NCBI RefSeq assembly: GCF_949987515.2
Contig: NC_082694.2
Coordinates: 10,719,958 to 10,783,957, forward strand
DNA: 64,000 nt
Origin: Delphinus delphis
Lineage: Eukaryota; Chordata; Mammalia; Artiodactyla; Delphinidae
Reading direction: 5' to 3'
Part shown: positions 32,331 to 44,512 of the stretch, one piece after another
Position numbering within the stretch: position 1 is the stretch's first letter
Layout: each line of letters starts with the position of its first letter
Notes under the pieces: generated by a model
Told to the model about the DNA's origin: nothing
The model's input: the letters and a program-made list of their open reading frames with translations, nothing else
Databases searched by the model: none
Position numbers and translations under genes: made by a program

Positions 32331-35300
32331 TAAGAATATAAATGCCAATGGCTCCCTGTCCTTTTTCTGTCGCAGCTTCCCTGAGTTGGTTCGTTCCCTT
32401 CCTCTTAGAGAGGCAGGAGAAATTGAGGAAGTGTGAACGTAATTTTTAAAAAGTTAGAAGGGACTTGAGTCTGCCTGCTGCATGCAAGGCATCTGCACCT
32501 AAATGACCCTCCTGATCCTGACAACTTCCGCACCGAGGTCCCAAGGCTGGGAGCCATAGGTGCTTCCGCCCAAGTCCTTGATTTCAGACCCTGAGCTCTT
32601 CCCTCTGCATCCTGTGAGCTGCAGGAGAGAGCGTGGCTTCTGAACTCCAGCCCTTGTGCGGAGAGAAATAGACTTCTGCAGGGCCAGGACTTGCAGAAGA
32701 AGCTGCACTTCCTTTTGAAGCCACGGGAAATGACCACTGACTTCCAGGGAGAGGTGTGTGAGTGCAAACGGCTCCAGGAGTGTAACGTCAATGCCTCCAG
32801 CAGTTACCCACGTTCCCTTCGTCCATTCACACCTTCAGCCGACACGCTGGGCCCCAGTGTGCATCACAGTGAAAGAGCTCAGGGCTCCCCTGGAGGAGCA
32901 GCCCACTTGGGTTTCTGTTTTTATTCCCGGGAAGAATACGTGTCTTTCTCGGGAGCTGGGAATGGGTTCGCTCTCTCATTTCATTTCATTTCAGACATTT
33001 ACGAAAGGCGCCTTGTGTACAAAGCACCGTTTAGGCACCGTGAGAGAAATGTGATGACCTTCAGGGGCCCTGTCTCCAAAGATTTCATATTCTTAGCCCG
33101 GGAGGTGGACTCGACCACGGAAAGGTAGAGCGAAGTAAGTGGTCTACTGGACAGCTGGGAAAAGTGCTGCGCCCAACGGGGAGACTGGTTCCTACCTCAG
33201 GGATTACGAGAGGCTTCCTGGACGAGGCAGCCTAGTGTAAGAAGGTGTTTGGAAGTGGGGTGGGGGGAATTTCTGCTGAGGGAAAGCAAGAACAGAAGCA
33301 CACCTGGCGGCCAGGACGTGGTGAGAGAAGAGGCGAGAAAGGCAAGGGGGCCCCGTTTGAGGAACTAAAAGCAGTGGAAAGCCCTGGAGGGATTTTGAGA
33401 AGAGAAAGGAGGGTTTATTTGAAGGACTGGTGACTGTGAAGAAGGGTCAGTCTGGTGTCCAGTGGAAGAGTCTGAGGGTGTGTGGAGTGGGGGACGGGTG
33501 GGAAGTAGGGTGGAGGCCCGGGCCCTGAAGAGCAGGCCCAGTTGGCCCCCAGCGCCTGGAGTCTCAGCCAGGTGACCGAGTAGGGAACCCAGGAGCCCCA
33601 GTTCCTGCTGACCCATCATGCGATGCGAGGCGGAGCCAGAGCCGCAGGCCTAGTGGGCCGCACGCATGAAAAGACTCGGGATGTGAAGGGCAGCAGGGGG
33701 AGAACCTTGGGGAACAGAGGAAGAGGTGGTTGTGTCTTGGGGGAGAGCAGTTTTCTCAAGATCACTAGAGAATCTTTTCAGCTGACATCTCGCCCACAGC
33801 TGTCCACGCTCTCAGCCACTAAATTAATGGGTCACAAAGCTCTGTCCCCACAAAGGACCTTCCGATCCAGCTGTCAGGAAGGCAGCCCCTTGAGACTGTA
33901 GGCTCAGCCTTGAGACAGGAAGGCTTCATGGAGATGGAGACACTTAACATGGGCCTTGAAGAATGGCTTTCCTGAGAGAACAATGTTGTCAGTGGAAAGG
34001 GACGGGCTTTAGGGAACACCGAGCTGGTGTTTTGAGCAGTGATGACACCCACTGGAGGGGCGTGATTAGGTGGGTGGACCCAGCCTATGTGGATCTGGAA
34101 TGTCAAAGTTATTGTCAGAACACAATTGCAAGATACGGAACTCTTAACACAGAGCCATCTTAATTAAATGGAATTTACTGGTTCCCATAACTGAAAAGGT
34201 GACTTGGCTAGATCTTGGGACTCAAACAATGACGTGAAGGCGTGATTTCTCTCCGTCTCTCGGCTCTGCTCCTTGGTCAGGCACTCTCTCCAAAGGTGGT
34301 GAAGGTGGCCCCCGGCAGCCCCAGGCTGACACTAACCTCTCGTTTAAGGACCAGGATGGGTCTCTTCTGCCCAGCTGAGATCATGTCCCTTTCCCTAAAC
34401 TGTGGCCAAGGACTTGGAGCTTCATCCTGTCACCGGGGACATGGATGGTCACACACGGGGTCTTGGATTCAGAGATGGTGTCACTAGTGTTGGTTGGGAT
34501 GTGTGAGCGTGAGGGCGAGGCCTACACCAGTCAGAGATCCTTGCTGGCATGAGCCTATGAGGTGGAGATGGGATGCCTGTAATCTCCCCCTCAGCCCTCC
34601 TCACTGTGACAATGGACATGTGGCCACCAACCAGCTCTGCTCTCTTACAGAAGCTCCGTGTGTCCTATCTTTCTTGGAACAGGTCTGGGCCTTGAAATCA
34701 GGCTTGCCCACCTTCTGACAGGCAAACTGGGCCTTGATTACCCTGGCCCTGTCCTCAGGAATTGTGTCTTTTCCTTCTCTCTTACACTTGCCCCTTTCTT
34801 CCACCTCCATTCCCGGGCCCACCCAGCTTCTGACTTTCCCGTCTTTGTTCTTTTCTGCTTTGAGCTCAGTGCTTCTCTTGAGTGGTGCTTGGCACCCCTG
34901 AAGACACTGCCTGCAGGCATCCTGGCTGTTTGGGGGAACCACCCACCTAAACCCAGTCCCACCCCCCCCACCCCACCATCTCCATCTGGAAGTCAGCCCA
35001 GTGGGATGGGGAGGGAGCAGGCCCCAGCGCATGAGCAGAAGGCAGCGGGGCTGATGCCACGTGCCAGCATTAGGGTACGTTTTTGCATTAATTCCTCAGA
35101 ACTGAAATTTCTTCTGATCTTGGAGTGATGCCTTCTTCACCACATGTTCAGTAGCTAATATACGTCTCCCCCAACCTTGGACCTACGTACTTCAGAAAGA
35201 TGTTGAGAATTTGGAGAGAGTCCAGGTAAGCATTCTACGTCGATGAAAGATGGGGAGAAAAGTAAACAGCTCTAGAGAAAAGGATGGAATAGCAATCTGA

Positions 35301-35339
35301 AACGTGTGAGGAGATAGTTACCAACAAGGTGTGACCTTT
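32331..35339. other. Intergenic sequence right of TMEM127
   Basis: No gene is recognised. 34165-34420 has the look of an old interspersed repeat ('gaatttactggttcccataac' type start, 'tctcggctctgctcc') related in style to 36695-37130. Short ORFs have no recognisable domains. Part may be an extended TMEM127 3' UTR. Confidence 0.45.
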
Positions 35340-35440
35340 AAAAGGCACTGCTCTCTGGGACTCGGTTTCCTCATCTGTAAATGAGGGGCTGACCTGGATG
35401 ACTTTAAAGTTCCTGCCATCCCTAATCTCCAACTACCTGA
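35340..35440 (+). repeat. MIR-like old SINE
   Basis: 'ggtttcctcatctgtaaatgagg' type core at about 35364-35386 followed by 'gactttaaagttcctgcc', the conserved MIR 3' portion. Confidence 0.65.
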
Positions 35441-35520
35441 GAGGGGGATCCCACCCTCCAGATCCACTCTGAGGGATCAAGAAGGAATGACTTTGAATTT
35501 ATTTTAAGCATTTAAAAAAT

Positions 35521-35746
35521 ACATATATTTATTTATTTGGCTGCATCGGGTCTTAGTTGCGCCACGCAGGATCTTTCATTGCGGCACACGGGCTCAGTAG
35601 TTGAGGTGCATGGGCTCTCTAGTTATGGCACGCGGGCTTAGTTGCCCTGCGGCATGTGGGATCTTAGTTCCCCTGACCAGGGAGCGAACCCGCACGCCCT
35701 GTGTTGGAAGGCGGATTCTTAACCACTGGACCACCAGGGAAGCCCC
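35521..35746 (-). repeat. CHR-type SINE with long target-site duplication
   Basis: Reverse-oriented copy ending accaccagggaagcccc. The A/T-rich target sequence ending in tttaagcatttaaaaaat at 35503-35520 is repeated from about 35749, making a duplication of some 20 bases. Confidence 0.93.
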
Positions 35747-35869
35747 TATTTTAAGCATTTAAAAAATAACTTCGTTTTGAAAAAAATTTGTACTTGCTAA
35801 AAAGTTGCAAGAATGGGACAATGAATTCCCATATACCTCTCAGCTAGATTTACCAACTGTTAACATTTT

Positions 35870-36690
35870 GTCACATTTATTTTTATTAAGATATAATTCA
35901 CCTACCATGAAATGCACCCTTGTGAAGTATAATTCAGTGGATTTTAATATATTCACAAGGTTGGGCAGCCATCGCCACTAATTCCAGAACATTTTTCTCA
36001 CCCCCCAGAGAAACCTGTGCCCCTCAGCAGTCACTCCCCATTCCTGTCCCTGCCCCAGCCCCTTACAGCCACTAACCTACCTTCTGTCTCAATTCATTTG
36101 CCTATTCTGGGCATTTCCTTTAAATGGACTACGTGGCATTTTGTATCTGGCTTCTATCACTTAGCAAGATGTTTTCAAGGCTCATCCATGTTGTAATACG
36201 TATCAGTCCTCCATTGATTTTTATGGCTAAAATTCCACAATAGGTATATACCACATCTTGTTTATCCATTCATCAGGTGATGGACACGTATGTTGTTTCT
36301 GCTTTTTGGCTATTGTGAATAATGCTGCCATGAACATTTCTTTTTTTTTTTGGCTGCACCGCATGACATGTGGGATCTTAGTTCCCAACCAGGGATTGAA
36401 CCCGTGCCCCAGCAGTGGAAGCGCGGAGTCTTAACCACTGGACTGCCAGCGAAGTCCCAGCCATGAACATTTTTGTCTTTGTGTGAACATATGTTTTCAG
36501 TCCTCCTGGGTATATGTGTAAGAGAGGAACTGCTGGGTCATGGTGACTCTAATTTTATGTTCCTATCAGCAATGTACGAGGTTTCCAATTTCTCCATTTT
36601 CTCGCCAACAGTTGTTTTCCTTCTTTATGTTGAAACCTCTTTTCTGATCTTACCTAAGTTGAAAAATGACTAAAAACACAAATTGGTCAT
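35870..36690 (-). mobile_element. L1 fragment, antisense, interrupted by a SINE
   Basis: Reverse complement of the mammalian L1 3' region: 'cagccatcgccactaattcc', 'ggttcatccatgttgta'-like and 'tggctattgtgaataatgc' phrases in the usual order. Split by the CHR SINE at 36340-36459. Confidence 0.8.
36340..36459 (-). repeat. CHR-type SINE inside an L1, with target-site duplication
   Basis: Short reverse-oriented copy. The 13-base gccatgaacattt at 36327-36339 recurs at 36460-36472. The nesting shows that the SINE is younger than the L1. Confidence 0.93.
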
Positions 36691-36694
36691 GCAA

Positions 36695-37130
36695 GAAAGG
36701 AATTTACTGGCTTAGGACCAGAAAAGTCAAGTAATGCAGTGAATTCAGGAGCTCCACAGGTGCCCCCTGACCACTTCACTCTTTCAGATCCACTCCTGGA
36801 AGCTGGCTCCGTTTCCCAGCCAGGCTCTTCCCTAATGGTGATACAGGGGCTTCTTAGCTTCAGGCCTTCCTCAGAGCACTAATTTCAACTGAAAACAGAG
36901 CAAGCTCTCTTTCCCTGAAGTTTACAAATGTCCCAGGGTTCACTCTGATTTGACCAACTTGGGACTGACCTTGTTCCTGAATGAGTCCCTGCGGTTACGG
37001 GGATCGGATGCCCTGACCGGCTTGGTCTAGGGTCATTGTCAACCACCCCCACGCTGGGAATAGAATCACTCGGATGAGAGGAGGGAGTGGGCATGGGAGG
37101 TGTGGTTCCATGAAAAGGAAATCAAAGTAC
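36695..37130. repeat. Old interspersed repeat, family not named
   Basis: It starts 'aaggaatttactggcttagg', then has a C/T-rich middle and 'gatcggatgccctgaccggc'. This order matches a dispersed mammalian repeat I recognise by wording only, and 34165-34420 has a similar start. Confidence 0.35.
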
Positions 37131-40100
37131 TTTCACTAAAAGAAGGGAAAACGGAGGCTGAGCAGCTGAGACAGTGTTTCCCAGAAACGGAGAGGATGCC
37201 GGGCTTATGAAGCTTTCCCCTCCCCTGCAGGGTCGGGGCTCCCCTCGCTGGCGCCCCTGACAGAGCCTTGTCTAACACCCCCATTAGCACACTCATGACA
37301 TGGCCTCCTCATTGTTTGTTTCCAGGTCTGTCTCCTTAAGTTACTCCCTTCTTTCTTCTCTGTCTCAGCTGATCTCCAGTGTCTTCTCTTCGATCTTCTC
37401 AGCTGGGAAGGGAAGGAAATAAGATAGTTACCCAAATAATGGAAGGTCACTCTAGAGATACGCCAAGAAGTGCAATGGGAATTCAGAGAAGGGCAAGATT
37501 GAAGGGGTCAGGAAAGCTGTTCTAAGGTCTCTTTAAGGGTCTGAGAAATAAAGGAGTTGCCAGAGGCCAAAACATCCCCTTGATTATTGGTAGAGAGGCT
37601 GGGTTGGTGGACATAGTTTTAGGTCTGTTCACTAAGTGGGCTGCTAATACAAATCCCATAGTGACGCCGATTAACCCACCCAGTCGTGGCAACGTGAGAC
37701 CAGAGAAGGCCTCCCCTGACCCTTGACCCCTGTGGAGGTAGAGCCCACCTTGGCAAGAACAGTGGGATTCTGTACCCTGCGGGCAGCTCAGTCCCGAGAG
37801 GACTGAGGAGTGGAGGGGTGGCGTTGGCCTATGCGTGACCAGTCCCCGCACACCGCCACCAGAATGGTCACCTTTCACTTTCCTTGAGACAAAGTAAATA
37901 AAGAGGGGTATAGAGAGGACAGGAGTATTACACCTAGTGGAATTCCTTGCACGTGGAAGGAAACGGGTAAGGTTTCCAAAGGTGGAAATGGCCTTATGGA
38001 AGGTGGCATTTAAGATGGGTCTACCTGGGTCCCAAGCAGAAGGGACTGGAGAGGCTTCAGGCCAACACTCTTAGGTGCAGTTTCTAGTTGCCCCTTTGTC
38101 TCATGGCCCTAATGACTGCCCTCACACTTGCCTCCTGGCTGGGCTGCTCTAGTGCAGCACCTCTAGACCCTGGTACTTGGGTCTTGACTTGCTTGTACAT
38201 GGTTGTGTGTCTCTGTACCCAAAGATCCTATCCCAGTCCTACACTGCAGTGAGTGGTCCATTGCCAGGTGCACAGCCCCTGCTGCTGGGCTTCTTCCCAC
38301 TGTGAACTGGGCCAGGCTGAAGATGAGAGTAACCTGAGCCGAGTCAGAAAAGCACTGACTGCAGGGAAGGAAGGAAGCAATAGGAGTCATATACCACTTC
38401 ACCCTGTGGGCTCCGGGCCCTCCACTGTCCAGTTGGGAAAACAGGTGCAATTCTTGCCTACATGAGGCAGGGAAGCCTTGCTCCAGAAGCGGGGTTGGTG
38501 GAGGCTGCCTGAACACGATTCTCACCCGGGATTTTGATCTAGTTCTGGGAAGAGTTGATCTGAGGTGTCTTAGGTCTTGCAGTAACACATACAGCCCCAT
38601 CCGTGAGGACAAAAACAGATGCTTCCATGAATTGTTTTTAGGTTAGGATGTAGGAGGAAATTGCCTGCTATGAAGAGGTTTCACATACTCGTGAATAAGT
38701 GGATGACTATGGTAAACACTTGCCATTCTGAATAATAGATGGATAGAGCTTTGGGTTTACACACCCTTGTGAAGGGACGAGAAGGCAATTACTGCTATCT
38801 TTTGTCCTGACAGTTGGAGCCCAGGGGTCGTGTCAGACTCAAGCAAATTACTTTCCAAGTTTTGGGAAAAAGGGACTAAGGCATAGGCATCAAAGCTGAC
38901 CCTAATTCACTTACAATGGGTCCATTTAACCCTCTGGGGAATGCCTGTCCTCAGGTGTAATGCCTGAGAAATGGTTTCTATACATGCCATCGCTAAGCCA
39001 ATAAAGAGGTGCTTCGTATCTCTCTGCCAGATTCCGAAACTGGGAGAGATGATGTCCAGTTCAGGACCTGGAACCTGCAGGCCCTAAGGAAGGGCAGAAT
39101 GGAGGGCAAGGGCATGTGCTAAGGGGCACCAGAGAAGGACAGCTGGAGGTGGGAGTGTGCAGTGCCCCTAGCACTTTCCAGGCAGAGAGCGGGCCCGTGA
39201 CCTAACTCCCAGTACCAGCTCTGTGGGCAGGCATACTCTATTGAGCTCGATGACAGAGCCTGATTCAGGCTGGGTTCCCTGGGCAGCAGACTTGGCCATG
39301 GAGATGAGCATGTGGTATTGGGGGTGCTCTCAGGTTCCACACCTATGGAGGAAGGGAAGGAAGCAGGCTTGGTCAGATGGAGAAGGTGAGGTGCCAAGTA
39401 GTCTTGACAAAGGCCTCAGCTGACCCCACAGAGAGTTCTGAAACTGGGACGGCCTTCTGACTTGTCCTGAGTTGGGGTGAGGGGACCAGGCCTTTACACC
39501 GCAGCTTCAGCCGGTCATTGGATGCATGCTGTCCCCAGAGAGGAGGCTGTGGCTTTGGGTGAGGAAACTCAATTCCTGAAGAGGGCTGATAACTGAGGGC
39601 TGTCTTCCAGCAATACTCCCAGAAGCAAGGGGCAGAAGCCCTTCTGTCATGAAGGTCCACCTGGGTTGCATATCCTGGTGTCTGCTACTTCTTATGCCAC
39701 TCAGATCCACTTCTTTGTATAAGTTCTGGGAGCAACTTTGCTTTTTCTGGGGGGAAACTGATGGTTAATGGGATGAACCATAGCCTCCACCACTGCAGCT
39801 GGTCTTGAGGCCCCAACTGATACTCATCACCTCCCTCTACTATCGGTTTCGACTCTTCTCACCCGCAGGAAGCACCTCTGCAGAGTCCCTGGTCACCACG
39901 CCCCTTTTAGGTCATGGCTGCTGCACTCGGTCTATTTACCGTCAAAAGCGAGCAAGGGTGTAACAGAGAGACACCCAGCTGGATCGTCTGCTTGCCACAC
40001 ATCTTCCTTTTTGCTCCCATTGTGAAACTGCAGCCTGGCTCTTCTGAGGATCAGGGTCAGTTGTTGCTGCCAGGATGGTGACTCCTGCTTGCCTCCTGGT

Positions 40101-42383
40101 CCCTTGGCTCAAAAGTGCCTGGTGGCAACTGTGAATGAGTCCAATGGGACTTACGCTGCATCTCTGGATGGAAATATTTCCTCTTTGGGAACCAGGACCT
40201 CAAAACCCTCAAAGCTCAGAGTTGTGGTGACGTAAATACCCCAATGGGATCACTGGGATTAATGGTAAATGGAGCCACTCCTACTTCCACCCCTTGGTTC
40301 CTGGACCTATTTATTCTTCCTATTGGGACATAGCACCATACTGATTTTTTTTTTTAAGATTTTTTTGATGTGGACCATTTTAAAAATCTTCATTGAATTT
40401 GTTACAATATTGCTTCTGTTTTATGTTTTGGTTTCTTTTTTTTTGTTTTGGCCATGAGGTAATGTGAGATCTCAGCTCCCCGACCAGGGGTCAAACCCGC
40501 ACCCACTGCATTGGAAGGTGAAGTCTTAACCCCTGGACTGTCAGGGAAGTCTCTTGATTGTTGATAGAGTATAAACCGTGTTCTGGAGATGATGCCCATC
40601 CTTAGCTGGTAGCATCTCTGTGCTGGCACCTCAGCTGTGCCTTCACAGGCTACTCCTTCTCTCTGTTCAGGCTGGTGTCTTTTGGATGGTACAGAATGTG
40701 GTAGGGCCAGTGGATTCCATGGTCATGTGCCACTGTCACACCTCCTTTGATGTGCAATGGGCCCTTTGGTCTGATTCGGTGTTATGTGGGACCCTGTGTC
40801 AATGTGTCAGACACTCAGTAAACACTCAAGATAGTGGTGCTGGCTGAGGCCCGGCAGGCAAAAAAGGCAAACCGTACCCGGAACGCAGCGACTCCAATCA
40901 AAAGAAGTTGCTGCCGTTTCCAGGATGGAAGGTATCCAATGCAGTCAGCTTGTCATCGAGTGGCTGGCTGTTGTCTATGGGCATACTGCCATTTTGGGGG
41001 CTCAGCACTGGTTTCATTGCTGGCAGACTGGACATTCAGCAGTGGCAGTAGCTACATCACCCTTTGTGAAGGGGAGCCCATGCTCTTGGGTCCGTGTGTT
41101 GTTCTCACCCTGCCACCGTGGCTACTCCATTCATTGCTAGTACTGAGGTGGCTCATAGCATCTGGCCGATATCAACTGGTGAGTCATTCTTCCTACTTGG
41201 TTGTTTAGTACCTCTTTCACGGTAGGTGCTCTCTGGTGGGCATCTGCACACTCCTTTGCCCAAACACATAATCCATTCCCATCCCTCTATCCCAGACCTC
41301 TGTGTCCTTCATCTTCTTTCTCCTCCCAGGCTCCTGAGCCACCAGCCAAGCCATCTGCTAGTGCCCTGAGTCCATATATACTCCAGCCTTGCCTACATTT
41401 CTGTTCACACAAAGTGTGAGAGGATTTATTCATTGGGAGAATTTCCCTTGCCATTGTCTTTCAAGATCACCCTAGGGTGGGGCTCTAGTGCAGCCGCAGT
41501 TCATTTTCAGCTTGCACCCACACACCACTTTGACCTATGAGCAAATCAAGCTTTGCTTTTTTTCCTCCTTTGTCAGCTGGTCATAAAGGGACCCAATCTC
41601 CTATGCAGCCACAGGTGTGAGCTGAGGGAGAGGCATCAGTGCATAAATGCTAGGTGACATGGATGTCTAGGCCATCTGCTTGTGTGGCTTACTGTGCCCC
41701 TGGCCCTGCTCATCCCAATTCTGGATGTACCACTTCTTACTATAGATTATTGTTGGGCCTACTCAACTTTATGTTTTGATGGGTCTAATAGGCAGAACCC
41801 AACTTATATAAGACAAGCCCATGATGAAGAATTTTGGATCAACTCAAAAATATACAAAGAGAATAAAGTTTCTCAACATTGTTCTGGGGTTACACAAACA
41901 AAACAAAGTTTGTTGATAATGGATTGGAAGAGAAGTTAGGCTAGAGTGTACTGTTAGGGTGTGAACAACCAAGTGGTAGAGAGAATGGTGTAGAAGAAAT
42001 GGATTTTGAAAATTCTAAAGCGGAATTTATAGGTAGGTACAGAAATGGAGACAGCAAGCATGTTTATGTCATCTTTTGAAAAAATTATAGCTGTAAAAGG
42101 AACGATAACGGGGTGGTAACTGGAAAGAGGAAGAGTTAAAGGCCTCTTTTCTTCCCAAAGCTCTTTTGAGGATGAACTTGATTGTGTTTATGTACTGAGG
42201 GGAAAGAAGCAATGGAGATGCGGAAAAATGGGGGGATTAGAGGGGCTCAGCTGGAGTACCTGAGAATTCATTTTGGTAAACAGAACAAAACAAAAACAGA
42301 AAACAAAAAAGGAACAAGCAGAAGTGCTAAGCTCCTTTAAATCAAAGGAAGCAGGACTGTAGGAAAATTCAACTTTTCCCCTG
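37131..42383. other. Intergenic region, possible ERV-L-like relic in 38000-41950
   Basis: No intact gene. Parts (for example 41630-41800, reading on about a wasted 'lost' coding region, with 'gatggatgtctaggccatctg'-like wording) resemble degraded internal sequence of ERV-L elements known from other mammals, but I cannot fix limits or orientation. No long frame survives. One CHR SINE interrupts it. AATAAA occurs near 37547, 37906 and 39001. Confidence 0.3.
40352..40552 (-). repeat. CHR-related SINE, reverse orientation
   Basis: Left part 'gatgtggaccattttaaaaatc' type, then a T run and a tRNA-like head on the minus strand ending ggactgtcagggaagtctc. Both parts occur together in other copies of this family, so I treat them as one element. 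Confidence 0.75.
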
Positions 42384-42830
42384 TGTTGGGCTGCACCCCG
42401 CGGGCCTACAAGGCCTGTGCTTGCCAAGCTTCAAGACCCAAGAAAGAGCCTGGAGTCAGCAAGAGACATCAATGGTTTAATGGATGGGGGGAACTTACAC
42501 GTCTGAAGCAAGGTCCTGGAGCGACACCCCACCATGTGCGGCGCATATGGGCAGGACCTGGTGGCAGTCTTTGCTCCCAAGGGGAAGGGGAGATTTCCAG
42601 TTACAGGGGAAATGACATCAGGTTGGCTCATTAGTTACCAGGGAAACCAGCAGAGGGGCACGCCCCCGACCATCCTTTTGAAAAGCTATCATTAGCTGGG
42701 GCCTGGGGCAAGTAAGTAGGAAGGTCAATCAAGTCAGTAGGGTGTAGGTGAAGCAAGCACTGGTTGGGCAGGGGATGTACAGAGAGCAAGAGAACAGCCA
42801 TCTTGAGTGGCCTTACCATACACCCTCACA
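42384..42830 (-). mobile_element. Solo LTR of an endogenous retrovirus
   Basis: On the minus strand it opens TGTGAGGGTG and closes GCCCAACA. ATTAAA lies about 90 bases before the end, followed by a C/T-rich U5-like stretch. The 447-base length suits an ERV1-type LTR. The flanks cctg (42380-42383) and cccg (42832-42835) may be a 4-base target duplication with one change. There is no viral coding sequence next to it. Confidence 0.6.
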
Positions 42831-43479
42831 CCCCGTTCCGGCCATCCTACCATCATTGAGAAAAGCATCAAATACTATTTTCTGTTATATACATTTCTCC
42901 TTATTTCAAGGGAAAATAAACATCAATACCAATCCCAGAGTAAAATCAGACAGTCTGGAGAGATCTAAATTTCAGTTCCCAGTAAAGCATTTTTTTTGAA
43001 ACATCTTCTATTAAGAACATATAAAATTGCTCAAACAGGTACATTAAGAGTAAAGTTTCTAAACGCACTGCCGTGGGATGAGCACAGGCTCTCACGTGAA
43101 GACTTCCTTTTACAGTATTTTGTTTGTCTGTCAATAAGGCACTTAGTGTAAGTTTAAAAAAAGTAAGGAAACAAATTTCGCGTAAGGTCTTCCTAGTGGA
43201 CCTCCAGGCATTTCATTTTAATGAGGTTGGGCACAGAATAGTAAGTTAATGCCCTTCAAGATCATTTAGCTAGGTTGTTCATGGGTGGTGCAAAGTAGGT
43301 TTTAGGAAACCTGTTTACCTTCTCAAGCTGCCACCTTTGGGTCAAAGAGAGAAGGACAGCTACTACACGACCAGGGGCATCTGCCCCAAGCAACTCCATT
43401 CTGCTGTCCCTTTAACCAAAGGGCTACCGCATTTCCAGACTGCGACGGGTCACCTGCCCACGTAGCTCTCTGGAAAGTG
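42831..43479. other. Sequence between LTR and STARD7 CpG island
   Basis: Mixed A/T-rich sequence without a recognised repeat or gene. It could hold an exon of a divergent non-coding transcript (human has STARD7-AS1 here), but nothing in the sequence proves it. Confidence 0.4.
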
Positions 43480-43880
43480 TCCTGGGCTCTAAGGATGCCA
43501 CACCGGCCCACTCTCGCGTCGAGGCTTCACAGAGACAGGCCGAGTGCTCAGGCTCCGAGCCTCGGAGGTGGTCTCGGCGCGCCGGGCGCTTGCGGGAAAG
43601 CCAGCGGGGAAGCCGAGGAAGGTTTTTGAGGGCAGCGGCCGCCAGGCCTCGGCAGGGTCTCCACTCACCAAAGGCGTCTACACTGTCCCGCCTCCGACTC
43701 CCCAAACTGGATACTCCCAGCGTCCCGCAGACGCAGTGCCGAGACCCCATCCCACCCTAGTCTCAAATCAGTGAACCAGACGACGGTCGCAGGCCTCTCA
43801 GAACACCTGAGCGAGCACCGCGCAGAGGTCTAACAGGCACCTGGCCGTGCCCCCTCCCAGGCCAGGGTCGGGGGGGCCGG

Positions 43881-43891
43881 AAGATGGCGGC
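43881..43891 (+). promoter_or_regulatory. YY1-type site
   Basis: AAGATGGCGGC is the strong consensus of YY1, often found just inside transcripts of CpG-island genes. Confidence 0.55.
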
Positions 43892-44017
43892 GTCGGCTGG
43901 GTCCGCCGACCAACCTCCCAGGCGCCCTTGACTAGCTCTGGCCGCCGCGCCACCTACCTTGCTAGCTACAGGTCCCGGCGCGCCGCGCGAAGGGGCGGTG
44001 ACGGGCACTTGGCACCG

Positions 44018-44051
44018 CCAATCAGCACCGGGTGTCCGGGCCGCGCCCAAT
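44018..44051 (+). promoter_or_regulatory. Pair of CCAAT boxes (NF-Y)
   Basis: CCAATCA at 44018-44024 and CCAATCA at 44047-44053, 29 bases apart, same strand. Spacing near three helical turns is common for paired NF-Y sites in CpG promoters. Confidence 0.6.
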
Positions 44052-44512
44052 CAGGGCCGGGCGGCAGAGACCGGAATAGGTTGCAAGCTGGCAGCGCATG
44101 TGGCGGACGCCGAACGCTGGGGAGCTCGCCGCCAGCCTCGCCGCTTCCCGCGCGCTCTGTACCAAGGCCCCTGGCGCCGGCCTGAGGACGCCGAGGAGGC
44201 AGGGACCCGACAGGGCTGTCCGGCCGGAGCCGCGGAGCACCTCCTGCAGCGGTCGCGGGCTCGCCCTCCGCGGCCGGTGCCATGGCCGACTCTCTCCCCT
44301 AAAGGAGACTTCCTCAGCGGTTGCTGCCGAGAGATGAAGAACCTGTTAGAGCGTCAGACGACTTCGAGGCCGGCCAACTAGGGGGGCTCGGCAGGAGGTC
44401 GCCTGCGCCCTCCCGGGCTCGTTCCTTTCACCCCTTGAGCGAGGCCTCGCTCGCGTCCGGGCACGCGGCCGGGTTCAGAGAGCACCTGGGCCCGGCGGGG
44501 CGTGCGGGCAGC

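Noticed and set aside
40620..41208. Overlapping frames that looked like a small gene
   Set aside because: No start context or domain, and frames shift; the region is more likely an old retroelement relic.
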